Source of the DNA: an uncultured Acidimicrobiaceae bacterium | GTDB lineage: Bacteria > Actinomycetota > Acidimicrobiia > Acidimicrobiales > Microtrichaceae | Length of the DNA stretch: 19,573 nt | NCBI GenBank assembly: GCA_937868025.1 | Contig: CALMLJ010000460.1 | Span: 1-19,573 of the forward strand | Direction of reading: 5' to 3' | Shown here: piece after piece, positions 9,278-16,547 of the stretch | Position numbering within the stretch: the first letter of the stretch is position 1 | Layout: every line of letters starts with the position of its first letter | Notes under the pieces: generated by a model | Told to the model about the DNA's origin: nothing | Database searches by the model: none | The model's input: the letters and a program-made list of their open reading frames with translations, nothing else | Program-made: the position numbers and the translations under genes

Positions 9278-9931
9278 ATGTGGTCCCGGCGCTCACAGGT
9301 GAAGGCGGAGGTCCCCGGGGTTGCACCGGCGAACGTGGCCGGAGCGACGCTCATCGGCCGTCGGCTGGTGCTCCGGCCGTTGGTCGCCGCCGACTTCGAC
9401 CAGTGGCGTGAGGTCCGCCTCCGCTGTGAGGACTGGCTCACCAAGTGGGAGCCGGCCCGCATCGAGGGGGCGCCCGACACGGTGGGTGACCGGCAGGCCT
9501 TCGCCGCCCGGTGCGGTGCTCGGACCCGCGAGATCCAGATGGGTTCGGGGTACGGGTTCGGCATGTTCGTCGACGGGTTCTTCGCCGGCGAGATCAACAT
9601 CAACTCGGTGCACCGGGGCCCGTTCCAGAGCGCGTACGTCGGGTACTGGATCGACGAGCGGCACGCCGGACACAACTACACGCCCGAGGCCGTGGCGCTC
9701 GTGCTCCGGTTCGCGTTCGAGCAGATGATGTTGCACCGCATCCAGATCTCGATCATCCCTCGCAACCAGGCCAGTCGCCGCGTCGCCGAGAAGCTGGAGC
9801 TCCGCAACGAGGGTGTGGCCGAGCGGTACCTTGAGATCAACGGGGTGTGGGAAGACCACGTCCGTTACGCGATCACCTCCGAGGAGTGGGCGGTTCGCCG
9901 CGACGAGATCCTGGCCGGCTGGGCCTACTGA
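9278..9931 (+). CDS. GNAT family N-acetyltransferase (RimJ/RimL-like)
   Basis: Acetyl-CoA-dependent acetyltransferase, 217 aa, of the type that modifies ribosomal protein N-termini or small molecules. The RimJ/RimL pattern is present: GRRLVLRPLVAADF at the N-terminal strand, a central GYWIDERHAGHNYTPEA acetyl-CoA loop, FAFEQMMLHRIQISIIPRN, then SRRVAEKLELRNEGVAERYL and WEDHVRYAIT at the C-terminus. In the loop the usual Q/R-x-x-G-x-G/A appears as RHAGHN, slightly degenerate. ATG 9278 follows TAGGCT by 8 nt; the first 25 or so residues precede the conserved core. It lies 6 bp after ppx. The actual substrate is unknown. Confidence 0.88.
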   Translation: MWSRRSQVKAEVPGVAPANVAGATLIGRRLVLRPLVAADFDQWREVRLRCEDWLTKWEPARIEGAPDTVGDRQAFAARCGARTREIQMGSGYGFGMFVDGFFAGEININSVHRGPFQSAYVGYWIDERHAGHNYTPEAVALVLRFAFEQMMLHRIQISIIPRNQASRRVAEKLELRNEGVAERYLEINGVWEDHVRYAITSEEWAVRRDEILAGWAY

Positions 9932-9955
9932 GCTGTCCCGGACACAGCGAGTCCT

Positions 9956-9970
9956 GGGAGACTGACTCCC
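9956..9970 (+). promoter_or_regulatory. Small hairpin abutting the crotonase start codon
   Basis: GGGAG (9956-9960), ACTGA, CTCCC (9966-9970) is a perfect 5-bp stem with a 5-nt loop ending directly at ATG 9971. A -10-like GAGACT (9958-9963) lies within it, 7 nt before the ATG, so the gene may instead be leaderless with no such RNA hairpin. The stem could also partly hide a ribosome site. Evidence is slight. Confidence 0.3.
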
Positions 9971-10723
9971 ATGTCGTTCATCTCCGTCGAACACCACGAT
10001 CGTGTCGCCGTCGTCACCCTCGACGACCCCAAGCGCCGCAACGCCCTCAACCTCGAGCTCTGCGCTGAACTCGTCGAGGCCGTCGAGCAGCTCGAGGCCG
10101 ACGACGGCACCGGAGCGATCGTCGTCACCGGCAATCCGCCAGCGTTCTGCGCCGGCGCCGACCTGAGCCAACTGGGAGCGTCACAGCGCGAGGGTCTCAA
10201 GCAGATCTACGCCGGGTTCCTCCGCGTAGCGTCATCGTCGCTCCCGACCATCGCCGCGGTCAACGGCGCCGCCGTCGGAGCGGGTATGAACCTTGCGCTC
10301 GCCTGCGACGTGCGGCTCGCTGGTCGCTCCGCCCGGTTCGACACCCGTTTCGTGGATCTCGGCCTGCACCCCGGCGGCGGCCACACCTGGATGATGCGGC
10401 GCATCGTCGGCCCGCAGGCCACGGCGGCCATGGTGCTGTTCGGGCAGATCCTCGACGGAGCGGAGGCGGAGCGCGTCGGGCTGGTGTGGAAGTGCGTCGA
10501 CGACGACACCCTGCTCGCCGAGTCGATCGCGATGGCGGCGCGCGCTGCTTCGGGGCCGCCCGAGCTGGTGCCGGTCATCAAGCAGACGATCGCGGACATG
10601 GCGAACGTTGCCGAGCACGGCGACGCGGTCGAGCGCGAGCTCGACCCGCAGGTGGAGTCGCTCAACCGCCCGGCGTTCGCCGAGCGGCTCGCTGCGATCC
10701 AGGCCCGCATCACGAAGAAGTGA
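9971..10723 (+). CDS. Enoyl-CoA hydratase/isomerase (crotonase) family protein
   Basis: Crotonase-fold protein, 250 aa, normal family length. The oxyanion-hole segments are intact: FCAGADLS (59-66) and NGAAVGAGMNLALACD (98-113). By alignment with rat mitochondrial enoyl-CoA hydratase, the two catalytic glutamates are replaced: Glu144 by N107 and Glu164 by F127 (in ARFDTRFVDLGLHPGGG). D129 lies two residues on and might serve a different reaction, as acidic residues nearby do in isomerase relatives. It should therefore bind an acyl-CoA, but simple hydration is doubtful. The C-terminus (GPPELVPVIKQTI onward) is normal. ATG 9971 is the only sensible start. No other beta-oxidation genes adjoin it. 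Confidence 0.9.
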   Translation: MSFISVEHHDRVAVVTLDDPKRRNALNLELCAELVEAVEQLEADDGTGAIVVTGNPPAFCAGADLSQLGASQREGLKQIYAGFLRVASSSLPTIAAVNGAAVGAGMNLALACDVRLAGRSARFDTRFVDLGLHPGGGHTWMMRRIVGPQATAAMVLFGQILDGAEAERVGLVWKCVDDDTLLAESIAMAARAASGPPELVPVIKQTIADMANVAEHGDAVERELDPQVESLNRPAFAERLAAIQARITKK

Positions 10724-10775
10724 TCGCTCGCCCGACCTACCTGGTGTGAACGCCTGAGCTGCGGCGACCGGCCGC

Positions 10776-10781
10776 TACCCT
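10776..10781 (+). promoter_or_regulatory. -10 box (TACCCT) for a probably leaderless GTG start at 10788
   Basis: TACCCT ends 6 nt before GTG 10788. CTGAGC (10752-10757) lies 18 bp upstream and is a weak -35 candidate. There is no Shine-Dalgarno sequence in the 64-bp gap after the crotonase gene, so a leaderless transcript is the simplest reading. Confidence 0.5.
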
Positions 10782-10787
10782 GACCCG

Positions 10788-12032
10788 GTGCCATCCACGG
10801 ACCACCGGTCGCTCTGCATCGCCGAGGCCTACCCTTGGCCGGCCGTCGACGGCTACAAGTTGCGCCTCGCCAACATGATCGAGGGGCTGTTGCTCCGGGG
10901 ACCGGTCGACTTCCTGTGCCTCGACGGCTCGGGCCGCCACCGCGATCCGGCTCCGGACGGCGTGACGGTGATCGATGCACCGGAGGCGCCGGAGTTCCCG
11001 GCCACGGTCTGGATGCCCCGGTGGCTTCGCAGTCCCGATCCTCGGCGTCTCGTCCGGCGCGACTTCTCGGAGGCGCGGCGCGTCATCTCGACGCTCGACC
11101 AGTCCCGCTACGACGTGACGTTCTTCTCCCACGTCGACTCGTGGCACCAGACCCACGACCTGATCCGGACGCCGGCGTTCCTCGACTTCGACAACCTCGA
11201 GAACCTGCTCACCGCAGGTATCCGGCGGATGGGTCCCGTCATCGGTCCCGGTGCCGGCGCAGCGGTGAGAGCGGCGGCGACGGCTCGATGGCTGGTTGCC
11301 AGCTCGTTCAACCTGGTCGACGAGCGACGCTGGGACCGGGTGCAGCGTCGGGCCGCCGCGACGGTCGGCAACGTCATGGTGTGCAGCGAGGTCGACATCG
11401 CCCGATCCGGATGCACCAACGCCGTGGAGGTGCCCAACGGGTACCAGCGGGTGTGGGACCCGGTCGACCATGTCACACCGAACGATCCCGACCACCCCGT
11501 CTTCCTGTTCATCGGCCTCATGGGGTACGAGCCGAATGTCGACGCGGTGCGATGGTTCGCGTCCGACGTGTTCCCGGCGATTCGTCGTGAGCTGCCCCAC
11601 GCCGAGTTCCGCATCGTCGGCCGCCACACCGAGTCGGTCGAGTCGCTCGGCGAACTGCCGGGCGTGACCGTCGCCGGCTCCGTCGAGTCGTTGCAGCCCG
11701 AGCTCGAACGTGCCGACGTCTCGGTCGTGCCGCTGCGTTCGGGAGCCGGGACGCGCCTCAAGGTGGTCGAGGCGATGGCGAACCGGCTCCCGGTCGTGTC
11801 GACGGCGATCGGCTGCGAAGGCATCGACGTGAGCGACGGTGTGCACCTCCTCGTCGCCGAGGACGCCGCTGCGTTCGCCCGAAGCTGCATCCGGGCGGTG
11901 AGCGACGCATCGTTGCGCGCCGACCTGATCGCAGCGGCCGAGGCCCGGTACCTCGAGACCTACCAGTGGTCGACGATCCGGGAGCGGGTCGCGGCGCTGG
12001 CCGATCAGGTGTCGGAACGCCTCCGGTCGTAG
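10788..12032 (+). CDS. Glycosyltransferase, GT4-type (group 1)
   Basis: GT-B fold glycosyltransferase, 414 aa. The N-terminal half shows the acceptor-domain start SLCIAEAYPWPAVDGYKLR (8-26), where the family often has PWPPxxG. The hinge carries VPNGY (215-219). The C-terminal half has FIGLMGYEPNVDAVRWF (241-257) and the nucleotide-sugar site GAGTRLKVVEAMANRLPVV (319-337) with K325 and E328, the E-x7-E-like region of GT4 enzymes. It probably moves a sugar from an NDP-sugar to a lipid or polysaccharide acceptor at the inner face of the membrane. Start: GTG 10788, 6 nt after TACCCT. No other polysaccharide genes flank it. Its 3' end overlaps the convergent epimerase-like gene by 28 bp. Confidence 0.88.
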   Translation: MPSTDHRSLCIAEAYPWPAVDGYKLRLANMIEGLLLRGPVDFLCLDGSGRHRDPAPDGVTVIDAPEAPEFPATVWMPRWLRSPDPRRLVRRDFSEARRVISTLDQSRYDVTFFSHVDSWHQTHDLIRTPAFLDFDNLENLLTAGIRRMGPVIGPGAGAAVRAAATARWLVASSFNLVDERRWDRVQRRAAATVGNVMVCSEVDIARSGCTNAVEVPNGYQRVWDPVDHVTPNDPDHPVFLFIGLMGYEPNVDAVRWFASDVFPAIRRELPHAEFRIVGRHTESVESLGELPGVTVAGSVESLQPELERADVSVVPLRSGAGTRLKVVEAMANRLPVVSTAIGCEGIDVSDGVHLLVAEDAAAFARSCIRAVSDASLRADLIAAAEARYLETYQWSTIRERVAALADQVSERLRS

Positions 12033-13111
12033 GCCGGCGCCTCACGCACGACCGAGGGGGAGTGCCGGAAGAACTGCTCGACGTCGCGCTCGTAGGAGTA
12101 GCTCGGGGTGTTGTTGCCGATCGTCTTGCGCAACCGCACGGCCTCGATGAACGCCTTCACCGATTGCGCCGACGTGTAGTCGTACTCGAATCCCGCGTCC
12201 TTCAACTTGCGGTTGTCGACACCACGCCCGAAGCGCAGCAGGTTGAGATACTCCTCGGGCAGGTCGACGATGCCGAGGCGCTTCACCGGCCAGAGCAGCG
12301 CGTCGGAGATGTACGGCGGAAGGGGGAACGTGGACTTGCCGCACAGCGACGCCACCTCGGTCCACGGGAGGAGGCCGTCGCCGGCGACGTTGTAGACGCC
12401 CGAGAGGTTGTGGCCGAGGACGAACAGGATCGACCGCACGACGTCGTCCTCGTGCACGAACTGGAACCGAGGGTCGAACCCGAACATCGATGGCACGAGC
12501 GGGAGTTCGAGTGCCCGCGTCAGGGGCGTGATGATCTCGCTGCCGATCACGTTGGAGAAGCGCAGGAGCGACACGACGACGTGGGGGTTGTCCTCGGCGA
12601 AGTCCCGCACATACCCCTCCACCTGGTCGAGGCTGCGCTCGACGGGGCGGCGCAACGCCCGGCTCGGCGGGGTGTCCTCGGTGAACCAGGTCGGGTCCTC
12701 GGGGCCGCAGCCGTACACCGCGGTCGCCGACTTCACGATCACGTTGCGCACCGTCGAGTCGGGAGCGGACGCCGCCGCGAAGAGGTTCATCGTGCCGATG
12801 ACGTTGACCTCGTGCATGGCCCGCTTCGACATCTGCGTCGGGTCGACGACGAGAAACGTGTGGATGATCGTGTCGACACGGGTGGCCCGAACGATCTTGG
12901 CGAGGATCGAGTAGTTGGCGTCGACCCGCACGTACTCGGTGCGCTCGAGCTCCACGGTGGGCTCGGTCGTGTCGAGGCCGATGATGACGTCGACGGTCGG
13001 GTCGGCCTCGAGCGCCTGGGCGATCCGTCCGCCCCAGAACGTACCGAGGCCGGTGACCAGGACGCGTCGGCCCGTCTGGTGAGGTCGTCGGGGGAGCTGG
13101 GGCGCCGGCAT
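12005..13111 (-). CDS. NAD-dependent epimerase/dehydratase family protein (atypical extended SDR)
   Basis: Extended SDR, 368 aa. The Rossmann motif is TGLGTFWGG (20-28), with D47 at the end of the second strand positioned for NAD ribose. S128 in VKSATAVYG marks the catalytic serine region. The following Tyr-x3-Lys is missing: in RRPVERSLDQVEGYVRD the aligned positions are V157 and L161. The protein may thus bind NAD and a sugar or lipid ligand without standard epimerase catalysis. ATG 13111 overlaps the upstream acyltransferase stop by one base (TGATG), so the two are almost certainly co-translated. A similar pairing of a galE2-like gene with a PlsC-like acyltransferase is known in mycobacteria (Rv0501/Rv0502, from memory). 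Function is unknown. Confidence 0.85.
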   Translation of the reverse strand: MPAPQLPRRPHQTGRRVLVTGLGTFWGGRIAQALEADPTVDVIIGLDTTEPTVELERTEYVRVDANYSILAKIVRATRVDTIIHTFLVVDPTQMSKRAMHEVNVIGTMNLFAAASAPDSTVRNVIVKSATAVYGCGPEDPTWFTEDTPPSRALRRPVERSLDQVEGYVRDFAEDNPHVVVSLLRFSNVIGSEIITPLTRALELPLVPSMFGFDPRFQFVHEDDVVRSILFVLGHNLSGVYNVAGDGLLPWTEVASLCGKSTFPLPPYISDALLWPVKRLGIVDLPEEYLNLLRFGRGVDNRKLKDAGFEYDYTSAQSVKAFIEAVRLRKTIGNNTPSYSYERDVEQFFRHSPSVVREAPAYDRRRSDT

Positions 13112-14112
13112 CAGCCGAACCAGATCGAGCGGCGCTCACGGAGCATGTCGTACAACTCCGTCTGGATGTGATCTCGGATCTTCTCGGACTCGTCCATGAT
13201 GCGGCTCTTGGAATAGCGCTCCTGGTCGGGCTCGACGTTGAAGTACACCGGGTCGAGGACCCGCAGCTTGAACTTGGCCGGGAAGTAGCCGACGAGTCCG
13301 AGCGGCCCGAGGGCCATCATGTTGGCGGTCACGGGCATGTACGGAAGACCAGCCGCCTTGGCGACCGACGGGAGCTTGGCGATGATCGGCATCGACTCCT
13401 CGGCTCCGACGACCGCGATGGGGATGACCGGCACGCCGGCGCGCATCGCGATCTCGACGAAGCCGCCGCGACCGAAACGAGCCAACTGGTAGCGCTCGCT
13501 GACGTGCTTCGACGGTCCCTTGGTGCCCTCGGGGAAGACGAGGACGAGCTGCTTCTGCTCTCGCAGCAGGCGGTACGCATTGTCGGGGTGGGCTGGGAGC
13601 CCACCGAGTCGCGACCACATCGTGCCCAGCACCGGGACCTTGCGGAAGAAGTAGTCGGCGAGGCCGTACACCGGCCGGTCGAGCTCCTTCTCGATACCGT
13701 GCATGATCACGGGGGCGTCGGACGGGATCGCTCCCGCGTGGTTGGCGACCAAGAGGGCGCCGCCGTTGGCGGGGATCTTCTCGAGACCCTCCCATTCGAC
13801 CCGGAACCACTTGCTGTAGAGCGGGTCGTACACCTGGCGGGCCAAGGAGCGCATTCGTTCGGAGCGGCCCCACTCGTCGACATCGCCGTGGCGAATGGTG
13901 GCGTCGTCGTCGAGGCGAGGGCGGGCCGGGGTGGGCTTCGCCGTCGGCACGTGCACCAGATCGAGGGAACCGGTTGCCGCCTTGGCGGCCCGGGCGTTGA
14001 CCGCGGTGATCGACGAGACCTTCGGGGTGGCCCGGCGACGAGTGGCCGTGGGCCGCGGTGTCGCGGCCTTCCCCGTGGTCGCCGTCTGACGAGGGGATCG
14101 GGATGCCGCCAT
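13111..14112 (-). CDS. Lysophospholipid/glycerol acyltransferase family protein (PlsC-like)
   Basis: Acyltransferase of the PlsC/LPLAT superfamily, 333 aa. Residues 1 to about 75 are a low-complexity Thr/Ala/Pro/Arg-rich leader, probably disordered. The catalytic core begins around residue 95. Block I is NHAGAIPSD with H125 and D132, an H-x6-D spacing longer than the classical H-x4-D. Block III is FPEGTKGPS (193-201), followed by GVPVIPIAVVGAEESMP. It probably acylates a lyso-lipid or related alcohol at the cytoplasmic membrane surface, with an acyl donor not evident. ATG 14112 has a TAnnnT box 9 nt upstream and no Shine-Dalgarno. It leads a two-gene unit with the epimerase-like protein and is divergent from the MFS gene by 39 bp. 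Confidence 0.87.
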   Translation of the reverse strand: MAASRSPRQTATTGKAATPRPTATRRRATPKVSSITAVNARAAKAATGSLDLVHVPTAKPTPARPRLDDDATIRHGDVDEWGRSERMRSLARQVYDPLYSKWFRVEWEGLEKIPANGGALLVANHAGAIPSDAPVIMHGIEKELDRPVYGLADYFFRKVPVLGTMWSRLGGLPAHPDNAYRLLREQKQLVLVFPEGTKGPSKHVSERYQLARFGRGGFVEIAMRAGVPVIPIAVVGAEESMPIIAKLPSVAKAAGLPYMPVTANMMALGPLGLVGYFPAKFKLRVLDPVYFNVEPDQERYSKSRIMDESEKIRDHIQTELYDMLRERRSIWFG

Positions 14113-14121
14113 CAGGCCGGG

Positions 14122-14127
14122 AGTCTA
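14122..14127 (-). promoter_or_regulatory. -10 box (TAGACT, minus strand) for the acyltransferase gene
   Basis: Read on the minus strand, TAGACT ends 9 nt before ATG 14112 and fits TAnnnT. The whole divergent spacer is 39 bp, so this box and the rightward one at 14140-14145 must share upstream DNA, including each other's -35 zones. Confidence 0.45.
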
Positions 14128-14139
14128 CCGGGCGATGGG

Positions 14140-14145
14140 TATCGT
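14140..14145 (+). promoter_or_regulatory. -10 box (TATCGT) for the MFS gene
   Basis: TATCGT ends 6 nt before GTG 14152, with no Shine-Dalgarno between, so a leaderless start is likely. It lies only 12 bp from the oppositely oriented -10 box of the acyltransferase gene. Confidence 0.45.
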
Positions 14146-14151
14146 TGGGCT

Positions 14152-15408
14152 GTGACTCTCGGGGTGGTGGTGCAGGACCGAGGTATGCGGGCCGCCACCG
14201 TCGCTCTCCGCAACCGGGAGTTCCGCATCTTCTGGATCGCGGCGCTGATCTCGAACACCGGTGGGTGGATGCAGAGCGCCGCCATCCCCTACGTGGTGTT
14301 CGAACTGACGCAGCGAAACGGCGGCGTCGGCGTAGCCGGCTTCTGGGCCTACATCCCGATGATGGTGATGGGTGTGGTCGGCGGCACCCTCGCGGACCGG
14401 TTCGACCGCAAGAAGATGCTGGTCCTGACCCAGCTCGGCCAGGCGGCGTTCGCCGTCGGGCTGTGGCTCGTCGTCTCCCGCGGGTGGGCGACGCCGGGCC
14501 GTCTGTCGATGCTCGCATTCGGCTCGGGGCTGGCCAGCGGGCTCAACATCCCGGTGTGGCAGTCGTTCATCGCGCAGCTCGTTCCCCGCGAGCTCATGCG
14601 GAACGCAGTGACCCTCAACTCCACCCAGTTCAACGCGGCCCGGGCGTTGGGAACGTTCCTCGCCGGCATCATCTTCGCCGTGAGCGGCGCCGAGCTCGCC
14701 TTCGCTCTCAACGCCGTGTCGTTCGGCGCGGTGCTCATCGCGCTGTCGATGATCCGCACGTACCGCAAGCCCCAGGTCGCGGCCGAGCCCCGACCGAGGG
14801 CGCTGCCCGACCTCGTCGCCGGGTTCCGGTACGTCGTCGCGACGCCGGGCATCGTCAGCTGTGCTCTGGCCATCACCGCAGTGGCGGGCATCGCCAGTCC
14901 GCTGTTCTCGTTCCTGCCGGCGAGCTACGGCCAGGAGGTGTTCGCGGTCACCGAGTGGCGGCTCGGCCTGCTGCAGGGCGCCGGCGGCCTGGGCGCGATC
15001 GTGTTGGCCCCGGTGATCCTCACGATGGGTGCCCGCCTGAGCCGAAAGCGACTGCTGGTCGTGGCCATGACGTCCTACGGGGCGGCGACGGCGCTCGTGG
15101 GCGTGGCGCCGGTGTGGTGGGTGGCGGTGATCGGTCTCGCGCTCTACGGCGGTGCGTACCTCGCGATCGCCTCGGCGCTGAACACGACCGTGCAGCTGCT
15201 CGCCCGTGAGGACATGCGTGGCAAGGTCATCGCCATCTACCTCGGCTGTCTCACCGGGGCGCTGCCCGTCGGACTCGTGGTGTGGGGTTGGGCGGCCGAT
15301 GCGTGGGGGATTCAACCGGTGACTGTCGTGGCCGGCCTCTCGTTGGTCGCGATCACCTTCTGGTTCGCCGCCGCCGGCCGCTTCGACGCGATGGCCGCCG
15401 CCGACTGA
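14152..15408 (+). CDS. MFS transporter (EntS-like exporter family)
   Basis: Major facilitator superfamily permease, 418 aa, with about 12 hydrophobic helices. It resembles the MFS_3/EntS group: the opening LRNREFRIFWIAALISNTGGWMQ is typical, and the A-like motif after helix 2 reads GGTLADRFDRKKML. The central linker (RTYRKPQVAAEPRPRALPDL) is basic and cytoplasmic, and the second half begins with GFRYVVATPGI. Members export siderophores or drugs; the substrate here is unknown. I chose GTG 14152 because TATCGT lies 6 nt upstream; ATG 14185 is an alternative that removes 11 residues. It is divergent from the acyltransferase gene and ends one base before a long hairpin. Confidence 0.9.
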   Translation: MTLGVVVQDRGMRAATVALRNREFRIFWIAALISNTGGWMQSAAIPYVVFELTQRNGGVGVAGFWAYIPMMVMGVVGGTLADRFDRKKMLVLTQLGQAAFAVGLWLVVSRGWATPGRLSMLAFGSGLASGLNIPVWQSFIAQLVPRELMRNAVTLNSTQFNAARALGTFLAGIIFAVSGAELAFALNAVSFGAVLIALSMIRTYRKPQVAAEPRPRALPDLVAGFRYVVATPGIVSCALAITAVAGIASPLFSFLPASYGQEVFAVTEWRLGLLQGAGGLGAIVLAPVILTMGARLSRKRLLVVAMTSYGAATALVGVAPVWWVAVIGLALYGGAYLAIASALNTTVQLLAREDMRGKVIAIYLGCLTGALPVGLVVWGWAADAWGIQPVTVVAGLSLVAITFWFAAAGRFDAMAAAD

Positions 15409-15465
15409 GCCTGTTTCGTCCCGCGAAAGCGTGCAGGCTGCACGCTTTCGCGGGACAAAACAGGC
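15409..15465. terminator. Long near-perfect hairpin between convergent genes
   Basis: Arms 15409-15435 and 15439-15465, 27 nt each, spaced by GGC, with a single mismatch (C at 15417 against A at 15457). It starts on the base after the MFS stop codon and lies 20 bp before the stop of the convergent nuclease gene. Neither strand has a T-run after the stem; the only T/A tracts lie inside the stem base. If it terminates transcription it would be of the strong-stem, U-poor kind reported in actinobacteria, acting in both directions. Confidence 0.7.
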
Positions 15466-15485
15466 AGGGCGAGGCGGGGGCGGGG

Positions 15486-16541
15486 TCAGAGGTCGTCGTC
15501 GGCAGTGGGGTCGCCGATGGCGTCGCTCTGCTCGTCGAGGAAGTTGCGACCGACCGAGCAGCCGGGGAGCGCGGGGCACCACCGGCAGGCGCCGGACGCG
15601 ACGAGCCGGGGCTCGCGTTCGCCCGTCTCGAGTGAGACCATGCGCTTGGCCGCAGCGACGGTGCGGGCGACGGTGGCGTCGAGAATGTCCTCGCTGACCG
15701 GTTCGGCCTGCAGCGTGCCGGAGTCGAGGTAGTAGGTGACCAGCATGCGCGGCGGCACGCCGACGCGCAGCGCATCGAGGAGCGCGTAGAAGCGCAGGTC
15801 GGCGACGTGGCTCGCCGCGGTGCGGCCCGTCTTGAAATCGACGATGACCTTGCCGGCGGTCGAGCCGTCGGCGTAGCCGATGGTGAGATCGGGCTTGCCC
15901 GACAGCACGATGCGGCCCGTGAAGAACTCGGCGCGCATCGCGACCTCGGTGGCGGGGCGCCACTCCCGCTTCAACGGAGGCCAGCACTCCTGGAAGCTGC
16001 ACAGCGCGTTGTTGGCCTCGGCGCGAACCATGTCGATGTCGGCTTCGCTCGCCGTCTGCAGCCACTCGCCGACGCCGCGGCCCTCGTTCTGGAACCGGGC
16101 GATCGCCTCGTCGATCAGGTCGAGCGACGCCCACCTCCGTTTGGAGGTGATCTCGATCTCGATCGCCTTGTGGGCGATGATGCCGCGGGCGATCGGAGCG
16201 CTCCACACGAAGTCGAGCTCCTTCTCGGCGAGGTACTTGCCCTCGCACCCGTGCACCTGCTCGAGCTTGTGCTTCGAGAGCCACAGGTCTTCTTCGCCGA
16301 GGTCCTCGATGAGTGGCGCGAGTCCGCGTTCGATCTCGAGGCGGAGATGGTCGCGGAGGCCGGGCTCGAAGCGGGGCCGCTCCACCCCGACGGACCGCAG
16401 GCGATCGATGATCTCGCGTTGGGCGTCGTTGAGGGCCGGTTCGCGGCGCTGGAACGTGCCGGGTCCGGACGGGATCTCGATGACGGTGTCGGGAGCCGGC
16501 TCGTCGGCCGCCTCGACCGGTCTCTCCTCGACAGGGGGCAT
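15486..16541 (-). CDS. PD-(D/E)XK nuclease family protein, RecB/Cas4-like with Fe-S ligands
   Basis: Predicted DNA nuclease domain, 351 aa. The RecB/Cas4-type active site is complete: H124 in GIIAHKAIE, D218 in GKPDLTIGY, D235-x-K237 in VIVDFKTGR, and a downstream LRFYALL helix as in the QxxxY motif, with Y252. Four cysteines match the [4Fe-4S] arrangement of AddB/Cas4: C99 (VHGCEGKY), then C319-x2-C322-x5-C328 (GACRWCPALPGC). A standalone domain of this type without helicase motifs probably serves in recombination or repair; no cas gene or CRISPR is in the window. ATG 16541 has TAGTAT 6 nt upstream (leaderless type). It is divergent from trmL with only 25 bp between them. Confidence 0.87.
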   Translation of the reverse strand: MPPVEERPVEAADEPAPDTVIEIPSGPGTFQRREPALNDAQREIIDRLRSVGVERPRFEPGLRDHLRLEIERGLAPLIEDLGEEDLWLSKHKLEQVHGCEGKYLAEKELDFVWSAPIARGIIAHKAIEIEITSKRRWASLDLIDEAIARFQNEGRGVGEWLQTASEADIDMVRAEANNALCSFQECWPPLKREWRPATEVAMRAEFFTGRIVLSGKPDLTIGYADGSTAGKVIVDFKTGRTAASHVADLRFYALLDALRVGVPPRMLVTYYLDSGTLQAEPVSEDILDATVARTVAAAKRMVSLETGEREPRLVASGACRWCPALPGCSVGRNFLDEQSDAIGDPTADDDL

Positions 16542-16547
16542 GGGTCG

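Noticed and set aside
15486..16541. Calling the nuclease Cas4 and looking for a CRISPR-Cas locus.
   Set aside because: No repeat-spacer array and no other cas gene is present. The 351-aa length is greater than typical Cas4, and neighbours are housekeeping genes.
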